DNA of 64,000 nucleotides from Sesamum alatum (taxonomy: Eukaryota > Streptophyta > Magnoliopsida > Lamiales > Pedaliaceae), in contig JACGWO010000010.1 in NCBI GenBank assembly GCA_034509735.1, forward strand, positions 17,559,193 to 17,623,192. The letters are read 5' to 3'. Under the pieces are notes generated by a model. The model made no database searches. It saw only the letters and a list, made by a program, of their open reading frames with translations, and was not told the origin of the DNA. Within the stretch, counting starts at the first letter, position 1, and every line of letters starts with the position of its first letter. The position numbers and the translations under genes are program-made. Of this stretch, positions 49,167 through 60,114 are shown in pieces.

Positions 49167-51292
49167 TGTAACAACCGCCTATTGGTAGAGGTTGGGCTAC
49201 ACAAGTCGTAATTTTCCTAATAATTGTTAAATAAACAAAAGGCCAAATGGAATAAAATCTTTTATTTATTTTCTTTTTGCAATTTTCGGATTTATGAGGA
49301 CACACACCAAAAGGAAGACTTCTACTCTCCCTACAACACTAACAATGGGATGATTTCTACCCTAGGTATATATGTAGGAAAACCCTAGCCTGAAAACATA
49401 GGAAAGGTAAGTAAAATCGCCTCAAACTCTGCAGCACGTCCATTCCCTTCTTTATGCCAATCTCATCGGAAACTCACCAGAATTCATTGGTACTACTGAT
49501 TTGTAGGTGAAGAGGCCCAAGTAGGAACGTCCGTAAATAGCGAGATCTTACCCACACGAATTACCAAGGTAATTTATAGCATTGAACGTCGTCGTAGGGT
49601 GGTTTAACAATGAATTTCTCTGTGTTAGTTTCTGCGGCTGATCGTATGCTTATAAATATATATATATATATATATATTATGTATCTCCATTATAGTATAA
49701 AAACTCTAATGAAGTCTGCTAGGTGTACAGTGTTGCGTGTGGCTGTTGGTTTTCATTAGGGGGTGGAAGTAATCACAAGTGGATGGGAATTATGAAAAGA
49801 TGACATGCATAAATTACTGTAGAGAACAAGTTGATTTATTAGTAGTTGGAATAATGTTTAATCGTAGGAGAGGAGGGTAGCGATAAGTTGGGATATAATC
49901 TCGTTAAGATATTCGTGACTAATAAGGTTCCAATTTGAATTGTTTGAGGTTACTTCGATGTAAGTGGGTTCTTCTTCTTCTAATAGATGGTAAAGTTATT
50001 TCTTTTGTCGAATTGGATAAATGTACTCACGTGAATTGTTTCCTTCCGAAAATTCTTCCACTATGTTAGAATAGGAACCCTTTTGCAATGTTCCCAATTC
50101 TTCCTTCGAATTATTCATGTATGGCATGATGATAAAAGTTTTAAATACCCTAAAAATGTGAAATTCCTTGTACTGGAGTTGCTCTGCTTATGTTAAATAC
50201 TTCCTGATGCATCCATTCCATTTGTTAATAAACATATAAGGGTAAATATATATTTATAAAGGCATAAGCGTATAGATGATTGTAAAACCCATGAGGATAA
50301 CCCACTTAGTATAATTGCAATGAGTTAGTGTTCGGAATTGAGGAAAGAAATAAGTATACCTGACGACATTTTGATTGAATGAGAATGAGCAAGGTGATTT
50401 TTCTTCCTTTTTTTCATCTATTGTAGACTTAGTGTACTTTGTCTATGCGTATACTATGTATATATACATATATATTCCTTTTTTATATATATTTAAGTAA
50501 AGAAATCATAAGTATTCTTTTCGGTTGTGCGACTCGGTGGTTTGTTCATGTGGATTCGAAGATTAATGTGAGAAATAAATCACAACCCTTAAGCGGGTAT
50601 AAAAGCTGTATTGGACCCTCTCAACCGGGGTAAAAAATTGAGATCTGAAAGGACCCTTAAGCGGGCATAAAAGCCATCCTGGACCCTCTCAATCGGGGTT
50701 ATAGATTGAGATAACTGAAGCCACTAAGCATGTACTAAAGTTGCTCTGGACCCTCTTCAATCGGGGTTATAGATTGAGGCCACAATATTTGATGCATGCT
50801 CCTCATTTGTATTCAATAGATTTCATGATGAACTACTTGGCTATCATATTCATATTTGTCAGTTAACTAATGTTTTTTGGTGAATTGTATCACTTAAATG
50901 TTTAAGTACCCTGTGGCCCTAATATCACTATAGACGGAAGGAACCACTTACTGGGCGATCAGTCGCTCATCCCCCCTTACACATCTTGCAGATGAGTTAG
51001 AGGAAGGAGAAAAAGGAGAGCAATATTGGGGTTGGTGATCCAAGCGTAGACGTCGTAGATAGGAGAACTCAAGACTCGTAGTACTAGTTAGACTTTCATT
51101 TTCTTCTTTGTTAGCATTCAAAATTGTAATATCTAGGAATTAATGGTTATGGGTTGTTGGGCTATTATTGCTGAAATAAGGAGGATGCGGTGGGATTTCC
51201 TTCGAGTTAGCAGATCTGCGGAAGTGGCTTGGTGTTTTTGGTCCTAGTACCTAGAGCACCGCCGCTGGCACACTCCTAATGGGGGCGTGACA
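49167..51292 (+). repeat. 3' LTR of gypsy F
   Basis: It starts TGTAACAACCGCCTATTGG and ends GGGGGCGTGACA. At about 50580-50780 it carries three copies of a roughly 60-bp unit ('aagcgggtataaaag … ctggaccctctcaa…cggggtt'), while the 5' LTR has two. It also holds the 180-bp segment lost from the 5' LTR. Confidence 0.9.
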
Positions 51293-51297
51293 GGCTA

Positions 51298-52640
51298 GCT
51301 CTTGGGAAACTTCCTCCTGAAGCCACCAACAAAAAGCTCCATGGACTCAACGCCACCCAAGTGATGTTAAAGGAAAAAGGACATGCAATCCCAGATTCAC
51401 GTGTGGGTCTTGGCTTTATCCCTCCTAAGCCTATCCGCATCGCCATAAAAAGGGCAAGTAACAACCATGTCAATGAAAGTCTCTCTTCAACGGAAGATAA
51501 CCAAATGAAAGAAAATCCACGAGAGTCCATCTTCAACGGACTTGGCCCGCATAAAAAGACGATACATACAAAAACCAACAATTAATCTGTCTTTGATAGA
51601 CTTTGTCCACATAAAAGAATGATGTACCAAAAGAAAGCCATATCCAAGGTGGTTACACAATCAAAGGAAAACATCACATCCTCACAGAAACTTAGAAGTT
51701 TGATTCCTTCCAAAATGAGACGCCACACAACTTTAGACATATCAAGGGGCAGAGTCTTAAAGGTTAAAGCAAGAACAATGGTCTTCACACAAGTTCAACT
51801 TGATGACAAGGATGACAGAAAAAGCGTAGCATCATCCAATTACATTGACGACAATGCTGAAGAGGATATCGCCCTAGCTCATCACATCACCTTAATTGAA
51901 AATGAGGGGGTTGAGGAAGAAGATGCTGAAGACACTCCTCTAAAACTTGAGGGAAGGCGTTTAAAACCACCGTTGATGAGTTAAAAGAAGTCAATCTAGG
52001 TGATGCCGAAGATCCCTGACCAATTTACACAAGCGCCTCTCTAACCCCGGAAGAAGATGAGGCTTATGTCGCTCTACTTCATGAGTATAAAGACGTGTTT
52101 TCATGGTCCTATAAAGAAATGCCCGGGCTAGACCCAAAAGTAGTTGTGCACCACCTGTCGGTGAAGAAAGGGGCTCGTCCCGTCAAACAAGCCCAATGAA
52201 GATTCCGACCTGAGCTAATCCCGCTGATTGAAGGTGAAGCAAACAAGCTCATCGAAGTCAGTTTCATTCAAGGTGTCAAGTTCCCGACATGGATTTCCAG
52301 TATCGTCCATGTGAGAAAGAAGAATGGGCAAGTTCGAGTATGCGTCGACTCCAGAGACCTGAATCACGCATGCCCCAGGGATGACTTTCCATTACCTATT
52401 TTTGAAATAATGATAGACGCTACTACGGGTCATGAAGCCTTATCTTTCATGGATGGGTCATCTGGATATAATCAAATACTTATGGCGCCAGCAGATGAAG
52501 AATTGACGGCATTTCGCACTCCTAGAAGCATATATTGCTACAAGGTCATGTCTTTTGGATTAAAGAATGCCGGTGCTACATATCAAAGAGCAATGCAAAA
52601 GGTCTTCAACGATATGCTCCACAAGAATGTAGAATGCTAT
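51298..52640 (+). pseudogene. Gypsy E pol: protease-RT linker and RT start, cut at the catalytic site
   Basis: It continues the E frame after F: LGKLPPEATNKKLHGLNATQ, then LGFIPPKPIRIAIKR near 51410. A long acidic linker follows (51620-51980), then a frame-damaged stretch with the PGLDPKVVVH-like region near 52120. RT follows at 52311-52640: NGQVRVCVDSRDLNHACPRD, ALSFMDGSSGYNQILMAP, then MSFGLKNAGATYQRAMQK and KNVECYVEE. The last triad is where the family has the catalytic YVDD. Text ends there in an A-rich tract, so the catalytic site, RNase H and integrase are lacking. Confidence 0.85.
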
Positions 52641-52745
52641 GTTGAAGAAAAAAAAACAAAAATAAAAAAAAGGAAAAAGGAAAAAATAAAAAAAAAGAAA
52701 CAAAGAAACGCAAAAAATAGAAGAAAGAAGAAAAAAAGAAAAACT
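52641..52745. repeat. A/AAG-rich low-complexity tract
   Basis: About 100 bp are almost all A and AAG/AAAT units. It starts within the RT codons of E and separates the lost pol from the antisense gene. Confidence 0.9.
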
Positions 52746-52779
52746 CCTGGCCCGCATGAAATATAAACTGTGAACGGCC

Positions 52780-53566
52780 CTCCCCTTTCCAAACAAATAT
52801 TTTGTACCCTTGAACTACGTATTAACTTGATCCTCTTGAGGAGGTACATACGTTAAGCTCCTTGGCACTTGGGACGACTTCGTCGTAAAGGAGTCCGGCC
52901 ATAGGAAGTACGGCAAGGGTATGCACATCCCACAACGAGATGGACAACTCTCCGAAGGAAGTCAAAATAGTGTTAATGGATGGGCACCACGCTTCACAGA
53001 AACGCCTTGACGATGTCGGAGTTGGGGACGTAAGTGAACAGCGAGGCGTATACGGTATCATATACTTGAGCTGCAACTAGCTCGTCCTCGCACTGGCTGA
53101 GTACGTCTTCCATCCACTTCCAAAATTCTTTGATGTAGCGGAACTCTCCGACAAAGTGGATTTTGTCCCCCCACTTGGCTTTTCCTTCAATGATGCGGCG
53201 GCCTAACGTCGATAGAAAGCTTGGTTCGTCAGAACAACGATGATGAGACCACGCCTTAGAAGTCTTGCTCAATGAAACTTCTCGAGACCATCGCTCCGTT
53301 TGGAGTGGATGCATCAATCTCAGTCATTGCTTAGCATATCGACCGATGAGAGGAGCGTGAATTGTCAAAATTGTCCCTTTCTCCATGGGTTGACTTTCAT
53401 CGTCAAGAATTACTAAGTTTTGTTGACCGGGGGAAAGAAACTCGTCTTTGAAGTAAATCATATCGCAACCTACCAAAGCATAAAGAATAGATTTAATTGA
53501 GTTAGTGAAAAAAAACTCAAATAAATCTATGACATACCATTGGTAAGGCATGCTGGAATATATCAA
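52780..53566 (-). pseudogene. Antisense plant-mobile-domain (PMD) gene in gypsy E
   Basis: Read leftward on the minus strand. An N-terminal part (53566-53324) contains DDESQPMEKGTILTIHAP. The next part is SDEPSFLSTLGRRIIEGKAK then FRYIKEFWKWMEDVLSQCED and VYDTVYASLFTYVPNSDIVK (53317-52994). A frame slip then leads to FCEAWCPSINTILTSFGELS, ISLWDVHTLAVLPMAG and LYDEVVPSAKEL (53030-52840). These match the aminotransferase-like plant mobile domain (PF10536 type), found in plant genes and inside several LTR elements. It is on the strand opposite to pol and next to the 3' LTR, a place where Tat elements are known to carry extra antisense ORFs. At least one stop and one frameshift are present. Function in the element is unknown. 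Confidence 0.75.
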
Positions 53567-53980
53567 GTAAAAGTAATAGTCGATATCAATTAAACATTGA
53601 CTATTAATTTCTTGAATACAAAGCCTATTTCCTAGTTGCTGCAGTATTGCAAAAAATATGTTATACCCTTTGACAGATCTCCCTCAAATAAACAAACTGA
53701 AGTAAAAAAAAATGTGTCGCCCAAACATGACTCACGGCCCATTATATATATATATATATATATGAAAAAGTGATGGATTTTCTCTTGGTGGATTAATTTT
53801 GCGGAAAAATTAATCAACTCAACGTACATGCAGCCTAAATTTTCAAGTCCACAAGAAATTCAAGACAAATGTTACTCAAAACAAATTCATAATTGTGGTG
53901 GCCTATTCAAATGTGAATCATATTTTCGCGACTCATTCACTTTGAAAATTATATTTTCAAGCATATGTTCATGAACGAGT
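53567..53980. other. Non-coding 3' region of gypsy E
   Basis: AT-rich with a TA microsatellite at 53741-53763. On the minus strand it may hold the upstream part of the antisense gene, but I see no clear promoter. Confidence 0.5.
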
Positions 53981-53994
53981 CTCGAGGAGGCATT
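53981..53994 (+). other. Polypurine tract of gypsy E
   Basis: CTCGAGGAGGCATT precedes the LTR start at 53995, in the style of plant Tat elements. Confidence 0.6.
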
Positions 53995-54933
53995 TGTATA
54001 CAAATAAATTTTGCGCTCAATCAAATGACGACAAGTGAAAAATATATATTATTTATTAATTATATTCCTTTCTATTTATATTTTAGAATTTACTAAATTA
54101 ATTTGAAATATAAATAGTTAATTTAATTGATATTTAATATATATTTCATCATCAAATCAACGGTCAATGCGTGTCGAATTGAGGTGTTTCGGCCAAATCA
54201 AATCAAGACAAATATTTCTTATATTATCTCTTTGAAAAATACAAAAATTAAAGAGATAATATCGAAATTAGCCAATCATGTCTTTCCAAATATTTAATGT
54301 ATTTATCTCTTTGAATTAAAATAAAGAGATAATACAAAAGAAGCGTTCAAATTCACCACAACCCTACCTCTTTGACAGTTATATAAAAGGGTCTTTGGAA
54401 CTCATTCAAAACACACACATACAATTGAAGATACAAGCAAGAGAGCATTCAAGAAGTTCTGAAATCCTCTTAATCACAAATCAAGGAAGATCCACGGCGT
54501 TCTAGGCAAGATTCAAGGTGTTCATCGCGTAAATCGTCTAAAGTCATGCTTTAATTCAACAAGAAGCCCGAAGACGGGCAAATTAACGTTATCAAGACAG
54601 AAGTCCACCTTGGCGGAAGATCAAAGTCTCAAATCTACCAAGAAATATCCCAAATTCAAGTCAAAATATTTTCAAGATTATAGCGTATAATTCGAGAATA
54701 AGTCAACGACCCCCGAATTGACGTTATTCAAAGTCAAAGTCAACGTCAAAGGAGATCAAACGTCGAGTTTCACCTCCGAAGTGGTTGAAGCCAAAAGTCA
54801 CGTTCATGAAGAGAAGAATCAGAGGTTTTCAAGTAGAGATTTCGCACCAAAAAATATTCAATTTAATTCAAGAATTTATTTGTACTATTTTCTTGTTTCA
54901 ATAAATTTAGAGGAATACGAAAATTTGTTTAAA
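53995..54933 (+). repeat. 3' LTR of gypsy E
   Basis: It matches 38623-39576 over its length, with scattered substitutions and short indels. The end is near 54933 (TGTTTAAA against TGTTTACA). Confidence 0.85.
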
Positions 54934-55134
54934 AAACCTTAATGAATTCATAAATTTTATTTTTAAAGAATCAAGTTTTAAATGCACCTACCACTGCATT
55001 TAAGACGATATCTAGAAGAAAAGCAGCTGTTTATATATATATGGGTCCGTAAGTCATTTTCTAAAAAATTCCGGCTATATTTTGTCTTGGAGTCGTGAAA
55101 ATTAAAAATATAATATTATAGGACCAAAATACCA

Positions 55135-56700
55135 ATTGATTATAATTACAAAGGCTAAATGTCTTTTTCGTTCCATAAAGAAGTTATTTTTCCATTTTAG
55201 TCCCACGATTTATGTGATTTTTTTTCTGGCCCCGTTTTTTAAAGAAAAGTTGCCAAGTTGACCATAAACCATTTTCAGTCTATTTTTAACATAACAATAA
55301 AACAATCGTGAACTCCAGCTGCTGCATGTGAAATGGATGTTTGGGGCCTTTCCGAGACAAAAATTTCCGCAAAAAAATGACAAGCCTTTATAAGAGGAGG
55401 TGTTTGCATTGTGCTGCAAGATGAAAAAAATTATTCCTTTTTCCCTTCATTCTCTTATTTGTTTGCTTGTTTGGCCTAAAAAAAGAATGTCTAAAATGAG
55501 CATAATAAATTGCTTTTGTGAGAGGTTCTGAAGCTGCATACTTCATGGACAAATGTTAACTTGGGGAGACGTTTCCACTCGTGTGCAAATTGTACTTCTA
55601 GATAAGAAATTGTAGAGATGATGTCGACATCTTTATATCTGACAAACAGAAAGGCCTAGAGCCTGCCTATGAATCAATATTCCCTAGGTTCTGATAAGAG
55701 ATTTTGTGTGAGGCACTCGCATGAAAATTTCAAGACAGCCGGTTTCAAAGGACAGGCCTTTAAAATTGCTTTGTGGAATGCATGCCAGAGCCCCAACAAT
55801 TCTAGAGTGGGAGTGGAGGATGCAGGAGATGGCTTCATTGTCTCAATAGGCATATGACTAGTTCAGTGACAAACCACTAAGTCAGTAGAGCAGGTCCCAT
55901 TTTAAGCCACAACCATCATTCCTCTGTACACAAGAGTGGAAACGTCTCCCAAAATTTTGCATGTGTCCATGAAAAAGCAATCTCTCCATAAAAGCAATTT
56001 ATTATGCTCATTTCAGACATTTTTTTCTTTCCGGCCAAGCAAGCTAGCAAATAAGAGATTGAAGGGAAAAAAAAAATGATTTTTTTTCAACTTGCAGCAC
56101 AATAAAACACCTCCTCTTATAGAGGCTTGTCATTTTTTTTGCCAATTTTTGCCTCCAAAAGGCCCAAAACAGTCCATTTAACGTGCAGTAGCCGGAGTGA
56201 ACAACTGTTTTATTCTTCCATTAAAAACAGACGGCAAATGGCACTAGAAAAAAAATTACTATTGGCTACATTTTTAATAACTACGGCTAAAAATCATGAT
56301 AAATAACTATTATTAACTGCGGTTATATAAAAATCGATGCAAAAAATAAATCTTTCACTTTGAAAAATTCATTAGCCACGACTAAGAGCCGTGGTAAAAA
56401 TATTAGTTATGGTTTTTAGCCATGACAAATATTTTAGCCATCCTTGCAAATATCGTGACCGACAATCATTGCATGGCCGTGGTAAATGACTATTTGCAAT
56501 GGCTATTTAGTATTAACCATGGTAATTAGCCATGATTAAATGTTATATTTCTTGTAGTGTGGGTTTGGGACTAATTTAGCAACTTTTATTTAAAAAATAT
56601 GACCAAAAAAGAAATCACATAAACCGTAGAACTAAAATGAAAAAGTGGCTTGTTTATGTGACGAAAAGGCAATTTAACCAATTACAATACTACAAATGCA
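55135..56700. mobile_element. Large foldback element, arms about 460 bp, with nested MITE
   Basis: The left arm (about 55135-55600) and right arm (about 55928-56700) are inverted copies. Matched pairs include GAGACGTTTCCACTC (55567) with its complement near 55955, and CATTTTAGTCCCACGATTTATG (split across 55193-55215) with its complement near 56620. 'ACACCTCCTCTTATA' in the right arm pairs with 'TATAAGAGGAGGTGT' in the left. The loop of about 330 bp (55600-55928) has no coding signal. The right arm is interrupted by the CACTA MITE at 56242. Confidence 0.75.
56242..56559. mobile_element. CACTA-type MITE, 318 bp
   Basis: Starts CACTAGAAAAAAAATTAC and ends TTTCTTGTAGTG, a CACTA terminal pair. 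It is flanked by TGG on both sides, a perfect 3-bp target duplication. It has no coding sequence, and its interior is made of 'agccatgg'-like inverted units. Confidence 0.85.
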
Positions 56701-57187
56701 ATTATAAATAAATAAATAAATTAAGGTTAATGCATGTGTAGTTGGAGGTAATGGCATTTCCCTATTTTGAGATACTATCCAAAATTTCTATTATTTTTCA
56801 AGCAACCGTGTTTCTTCAATAGTAAAACTTTGATGTGGCATATTGATATTTTCTTCACATTAGTGCATATATATAAGAATTTTTTATATTATTAATAAAT
56901 ACTACAAAACAGAAATAATGTAATTCGTTTCTTATTGTTAAAAATGTTAAATATTATGTGTTTCTTTCTGTATTAGGTTAAAATTTCTGATAAGATGATT
57001 ATATATTAAACATGCTATCACCTACTTATAGAAAAATATTCACGTGTTAGGTTTAATAAAAAAGAATACAGTTTACAAATGAGAAGGCTACTATCTATTA
57101 TTACATAATATTTTTGATAGCTTAAACTTTTATAAAAGATGATCGTTGAACACTTATATACATCAATTTGTACTTCTAAAGATTTCT
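56701..57187. other. Gene-free AT-rich spacer
   Basis: No ORF or element ends seen. Confidence 0.6.
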
Positions 57188-57594
57188 CACTATAAGAAAT
57201 AATATCATTAATTAGTAACAACATAAAATCTTTGCAAAATAATGGAATTCATTGCTAATTTACGTTATCAACGAATTTAGCCTGAAAAAAAAATTACTTG
57301 ACTAACTTATTACTGATTTTAGCATCAATTTGTTTTTGGTTGATTTTTCTAAAAATTTTACTAACGAAATCTAATGGTAAAATTTTGGGCAAAACATTTA
57401 AAATTTTTTGTTGAGGCCAGCTATGGAGTTCTGCAACATTAAAATTCATTTCTAATTGTAACAAGAAAATATTCAGTTTTTAATACTAATTTTAAAATCA
57501 CCAGAACTTAAAACTCTTACCTCTTGCTAAATTTTATGCTAATTACCACTCTTTTTTCTAATTTTCATAGCTATTGGCCTAATTTCTTGTAGCG
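57188..57594. mobile_element. CACTA-type MITE, about 407 bp
   Basis: Starts CACTATAAGAAATAAT and ends AATTTCTTGTAGCG, a slightly decayed CACTA terminal pair. Flanks TCT and TCC agree in two of three bases. Non-coding. Confidence 0.65.
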
Positions 57595-57925
57595 TCCTTT
57601 GGTCGTACAAATATCAATCATGCAACATTGAAATAATTCAAAACAAACCACAGAATAGATTGAGAAATTCAGCCCTAGTAGAGAAGTACTTGTTGTAAAA
57701 ATAAACACAAAAAAAAGGAAAATAAACTTTTATTTCGTATAATTTCAAAAGAGAAAACATGAACAATGTCAATTCATCGGCACAGTGAAATTTGAACTTA
57801 AAATCAAACATAAATATACGATATATCCCCTCGTATTCCTGCTTCTTTTGTCCTGATCCCTATATTTTTAAGTCAGTACTAGAACTATTTTTCTTTCTAC
57901 CTCAATGGGATTTACAACAATATAA

Positions 57926-58430
57926 GGAAAAAATGCAATTTTGATCCACTAATATAGGTGTGTTGGTACTTTTAGTCCAGGATCATTTCGAAATAATATT
58001 TTAGGACACTAACTTTTAAAAAATTACAATTGACGTCCAAAATGCCCTAATTTTGTTCGAATTGGTCACACCCAATGCACGTGACCCCCAAATATTGGGG
58101 GTTTCTGATGGCTCGGGCTAAATTAGCCCACGTGGTCTGTTGAATACGATGAATGCTGAGGTGATAATAAAATTAAATTAGCCCACGTTAGACTTGCCAC
58201 CTAAGTATTCACCATCTTTAATAGGTCACGTGGGCTAATTTGGCCGAGCCATTAGAAACCCCCAGTATTTGGGGGTTACGTGCATCGGCGTGATTACTTC
58301 CGAGGAAATTAGGACACTTTGGACGTTAATGGTAATTTTTTTAAAAATTAGTGTCATGAAATGCTATTTCAAAATAATTCTAGGCTAAAAGTGCCATCCT
58401 CCCTGTGTTAGTGCACCAACTTAGGTTTGA
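57926..58430. mobile_element. Palindromic MITE next to the SRS gene end
   Basis: The central part is a long imperfect inverted repeat: CCCCAAATATTGGGGG and 'ggctcgggctaaattagcccac' on the left pair with 'gtgggctaatttggccgagcc' and CCCCCAGTATTTGGGGG on the right. The left end is of the GGAAAAAATGCAATTTT type. The element stops about 50 bp before the SRS stop codon, so it probably lies in the gene's 3' UTR or just downstream. Confidence 0.65.
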
Positions 58431-58480
58431 ACAGAAAGAGAATTAATACAGGAAATTCCTCTCTCTCTCTTGGAATTTTT

Positions 58481-60114
58481 TCAAGATCTTGGGGGTGGGA
58501 ACAATTGCGTACCGGCCATGAAGCTGTTAATCGGAGCTGGAAACAAAGAATGGTCAAGAAAAGCGGAGGCTGAACCACCGCCGCCGGGGGCGGAGGTAGC
58601 GGTTGCAGAAGTCCCTGTTATTAAATTAAGTTGTTGAACTCCAGCGTTGACGCTTCCGCCGCCGGAGGAAGTGTCCCCGGCCGCCGCCATGTACTGGCTT
58701 TCAGTGCCCTGATCGTACAGAATTCCTTTGAAAACATGCCCAGAAATGTTGACCGCAGTTTGATATGCGTATTGATCTTCAGCGTCATCAATGGCGCTCA
58801 CTCTGACGCACCGGAAAACCGCCTCCGACGTCACTTCTGAAGGGAAATTCCCAAGCTCCAACCCTACAAACATGCACATACAATTTTATATATATATATA
58901 TATATTAGCTTTGATATATGAGAGGAATGCTTGAAAATTGTCTTGAACATTATTTCTACAATGATGACTATCATGTGCAAGATTAGTACACACACAAATA
59001 ATTCGTTCTCACATCACATGTAGATAGAAAAGAGGCGTTATAGGGTTTGTCAGAAATACCAAAAAACAGTGTTTCTTGAAAAGAAAAGGGCAACGGAAAA
59101 GGAAAAATGATGGGTTTCTTTTTCTCTAGAGAGTCAACTTTGCATTAGGGGGTTTTATACCTATTCTTTTCAGTTCATGTGATGTAGCCGGCGACTACAA
59201 AACAGTGAAAGATACATATCATTCCATGAACAATAAGTATTGTAATTCTTTGATCAGTTAGTCAGTCCATCCAAAATGATTGGAAAAAAGACAAAGAGGT
59301 AGTGATATTATATTATGCTTAAATACCATTCTTTCACACAAGTTTCCAGGATTCTTGAATTTCTATCATTCTCTTACACAAAGATTTGCAAGATTCTTGT
59401 ATGTATTTGTATATTTCTATGTTAAATATCATTCTCTTACACAGATTTTTCAAGGTTCTTTGCATATATTTGAATATCGTTACCTGTGGTGGAAGTAGGT
59501 ATACGGGTGCACACAAGAGAGCCGGAAGCACTAGGGTTCTCTCTTTGCCTTTTCCCACTCTCCCTCTGCGTCTCCGGCCGGCTGTCTTGCCGCTGATTCT
59601 GCTGCAAAGCCTCGAGCTGCTGTTGCTGCCTTTCTCTTCTCTTCGCCGCCGGAACCCAAGTGCTCTTAACGTGAGTCTGGCACTGAAACCCTCGGCTCCG
59701 GCAGCAAGTTCTGCACCTCATATGCGCGCAATCTTTCTTAGCTTGATTCCCACAGTCTTGGCAGCTGATCCCGCCTCCGCCGCCACTCCTCATCATCAAG
59801 AACCCCGATCTTGGAGACTCACTGTACCCTCCGCCGCGGCTCGGCCCCACGGCCAGTCCCCCCGCGGAGGCGTAGAGATCCTGCAGCGGGTTTCCAGCAC
59901 CGCTGTTGTGGTGGCTGGGCTGTGGCTGTGGCTGCCAGAGCTCGAAACCCCTGTAAGCAATTTCCTCATTTCTGAACAAGAACCAGCTTTCTGGGTTGAT
60001 TTCTGAAGATGGGTTGTGGTGGCTGCTGCTATCGTGATCAGGGTTGCTGCTACCTCCTCCTCCTCTCCCCCTCCCTCCACCGCCACCGCCGCCTAGTGAG
60101 AAGAAGCCCGCCAT
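58481..60114 (-). CDS. SHI-RELATED SEQUENCE (SRS/STY) family transcription factor
   Basis: Two exons on the minus strand: exon 1 60114-59484 (ATG in good plant context AAGATGG) and exon 2 58863-58481. The intron of 620 bp has GT at 59483 and AG at 58864. The join gives 1,014 nt, 337 residues plus stop, in frame, a usual SRS length. The N-terminus [13 protein letters not shown] is followed by [17 protein letters not shown]. The plant-specific RING-like zinc finger near residues 117-147 is [12 protein letters not shown] then CCRSRGFQC, followed by a basic AKRRER segment. The second exon carries the IxGH domain ([34 protein letters not shown]). Such proteins are nuclear activators, known in Arabidopsis for auxin biosynthesis, gynoecium and leaf development. 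It is closest in layout to SHI/STY1, but the exact ortholog cannot be set here. This is the only apparently intact host gene in the window. Confidence 0.93.
58864..59483 (-). other. Intron of the SRS gene
   Basis: GT-AG intron of 620 bp; donor ACAG|GTAACG, acceptor TTTGTAG|GG. A TA microsatellite near 58886-58905 lies close to the 3' splice site. An intron between the zinc finger and the IxGH region is usual in SRS genes. Non-coding. Confidence 0.85.

Larger units (their letters stand above)
41636..51292 (+). mobile_element. Chromovirus-type gypsy element F, complete structure
   Basis: A 9.66-kb Ty3/gypsy element has LTRs at 41636-43520 and 49167-51292, an intact primer site and polypurine tract, gag, pol in RT-RH-IN order and a C-terminal chromodomain-like segment. 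The perfect duplication GGCTA (41631-41635 and 51293-51297) flanks it. Removing it rejoins one E reading frame (NPQERL… with …LGKLPPEATNKKLHGLNA). Coding is interrupted by a handful of stops and frameshifts, so it is relatively young but not intact. Confidence 0.93.
38623..54933 (+). mobile_element. Tat-lineage gypsy element E, gutted, hosting element F
   Basis: Matching LTRs lie at 38623-39576 and 53995-54933. The primer binding site (39581) and polypurine tract (about 53981-53994) are in place. The coding order is Gag linker and protease, then RT start after the F insertion, and an antisense extra gene near the 3' LTR. The RT text (ACPRDDFPLP, ALSFMDGSSGYNQI) is of the Athila/Tat branch, and the long tract with an extra gene before the 3' LTR fits Tat. 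The five bases flanking the element do not match (AAAAT/AAACC), so the target duplication has decayed. Confidence 0.85.

Noticed and set aside
55669..55857. 62-codon ORF in the loop of the foldback element
   Set aside because: No recognisable domain and no codon or context support; treated as non-coding.
59386..60006. Plus-strand 206-codon ORF over SRS exon 1
   Set aside because: It is the shadow of the conserved minus-strand SRS frame, which has the zinc finger and fits the splice sites.
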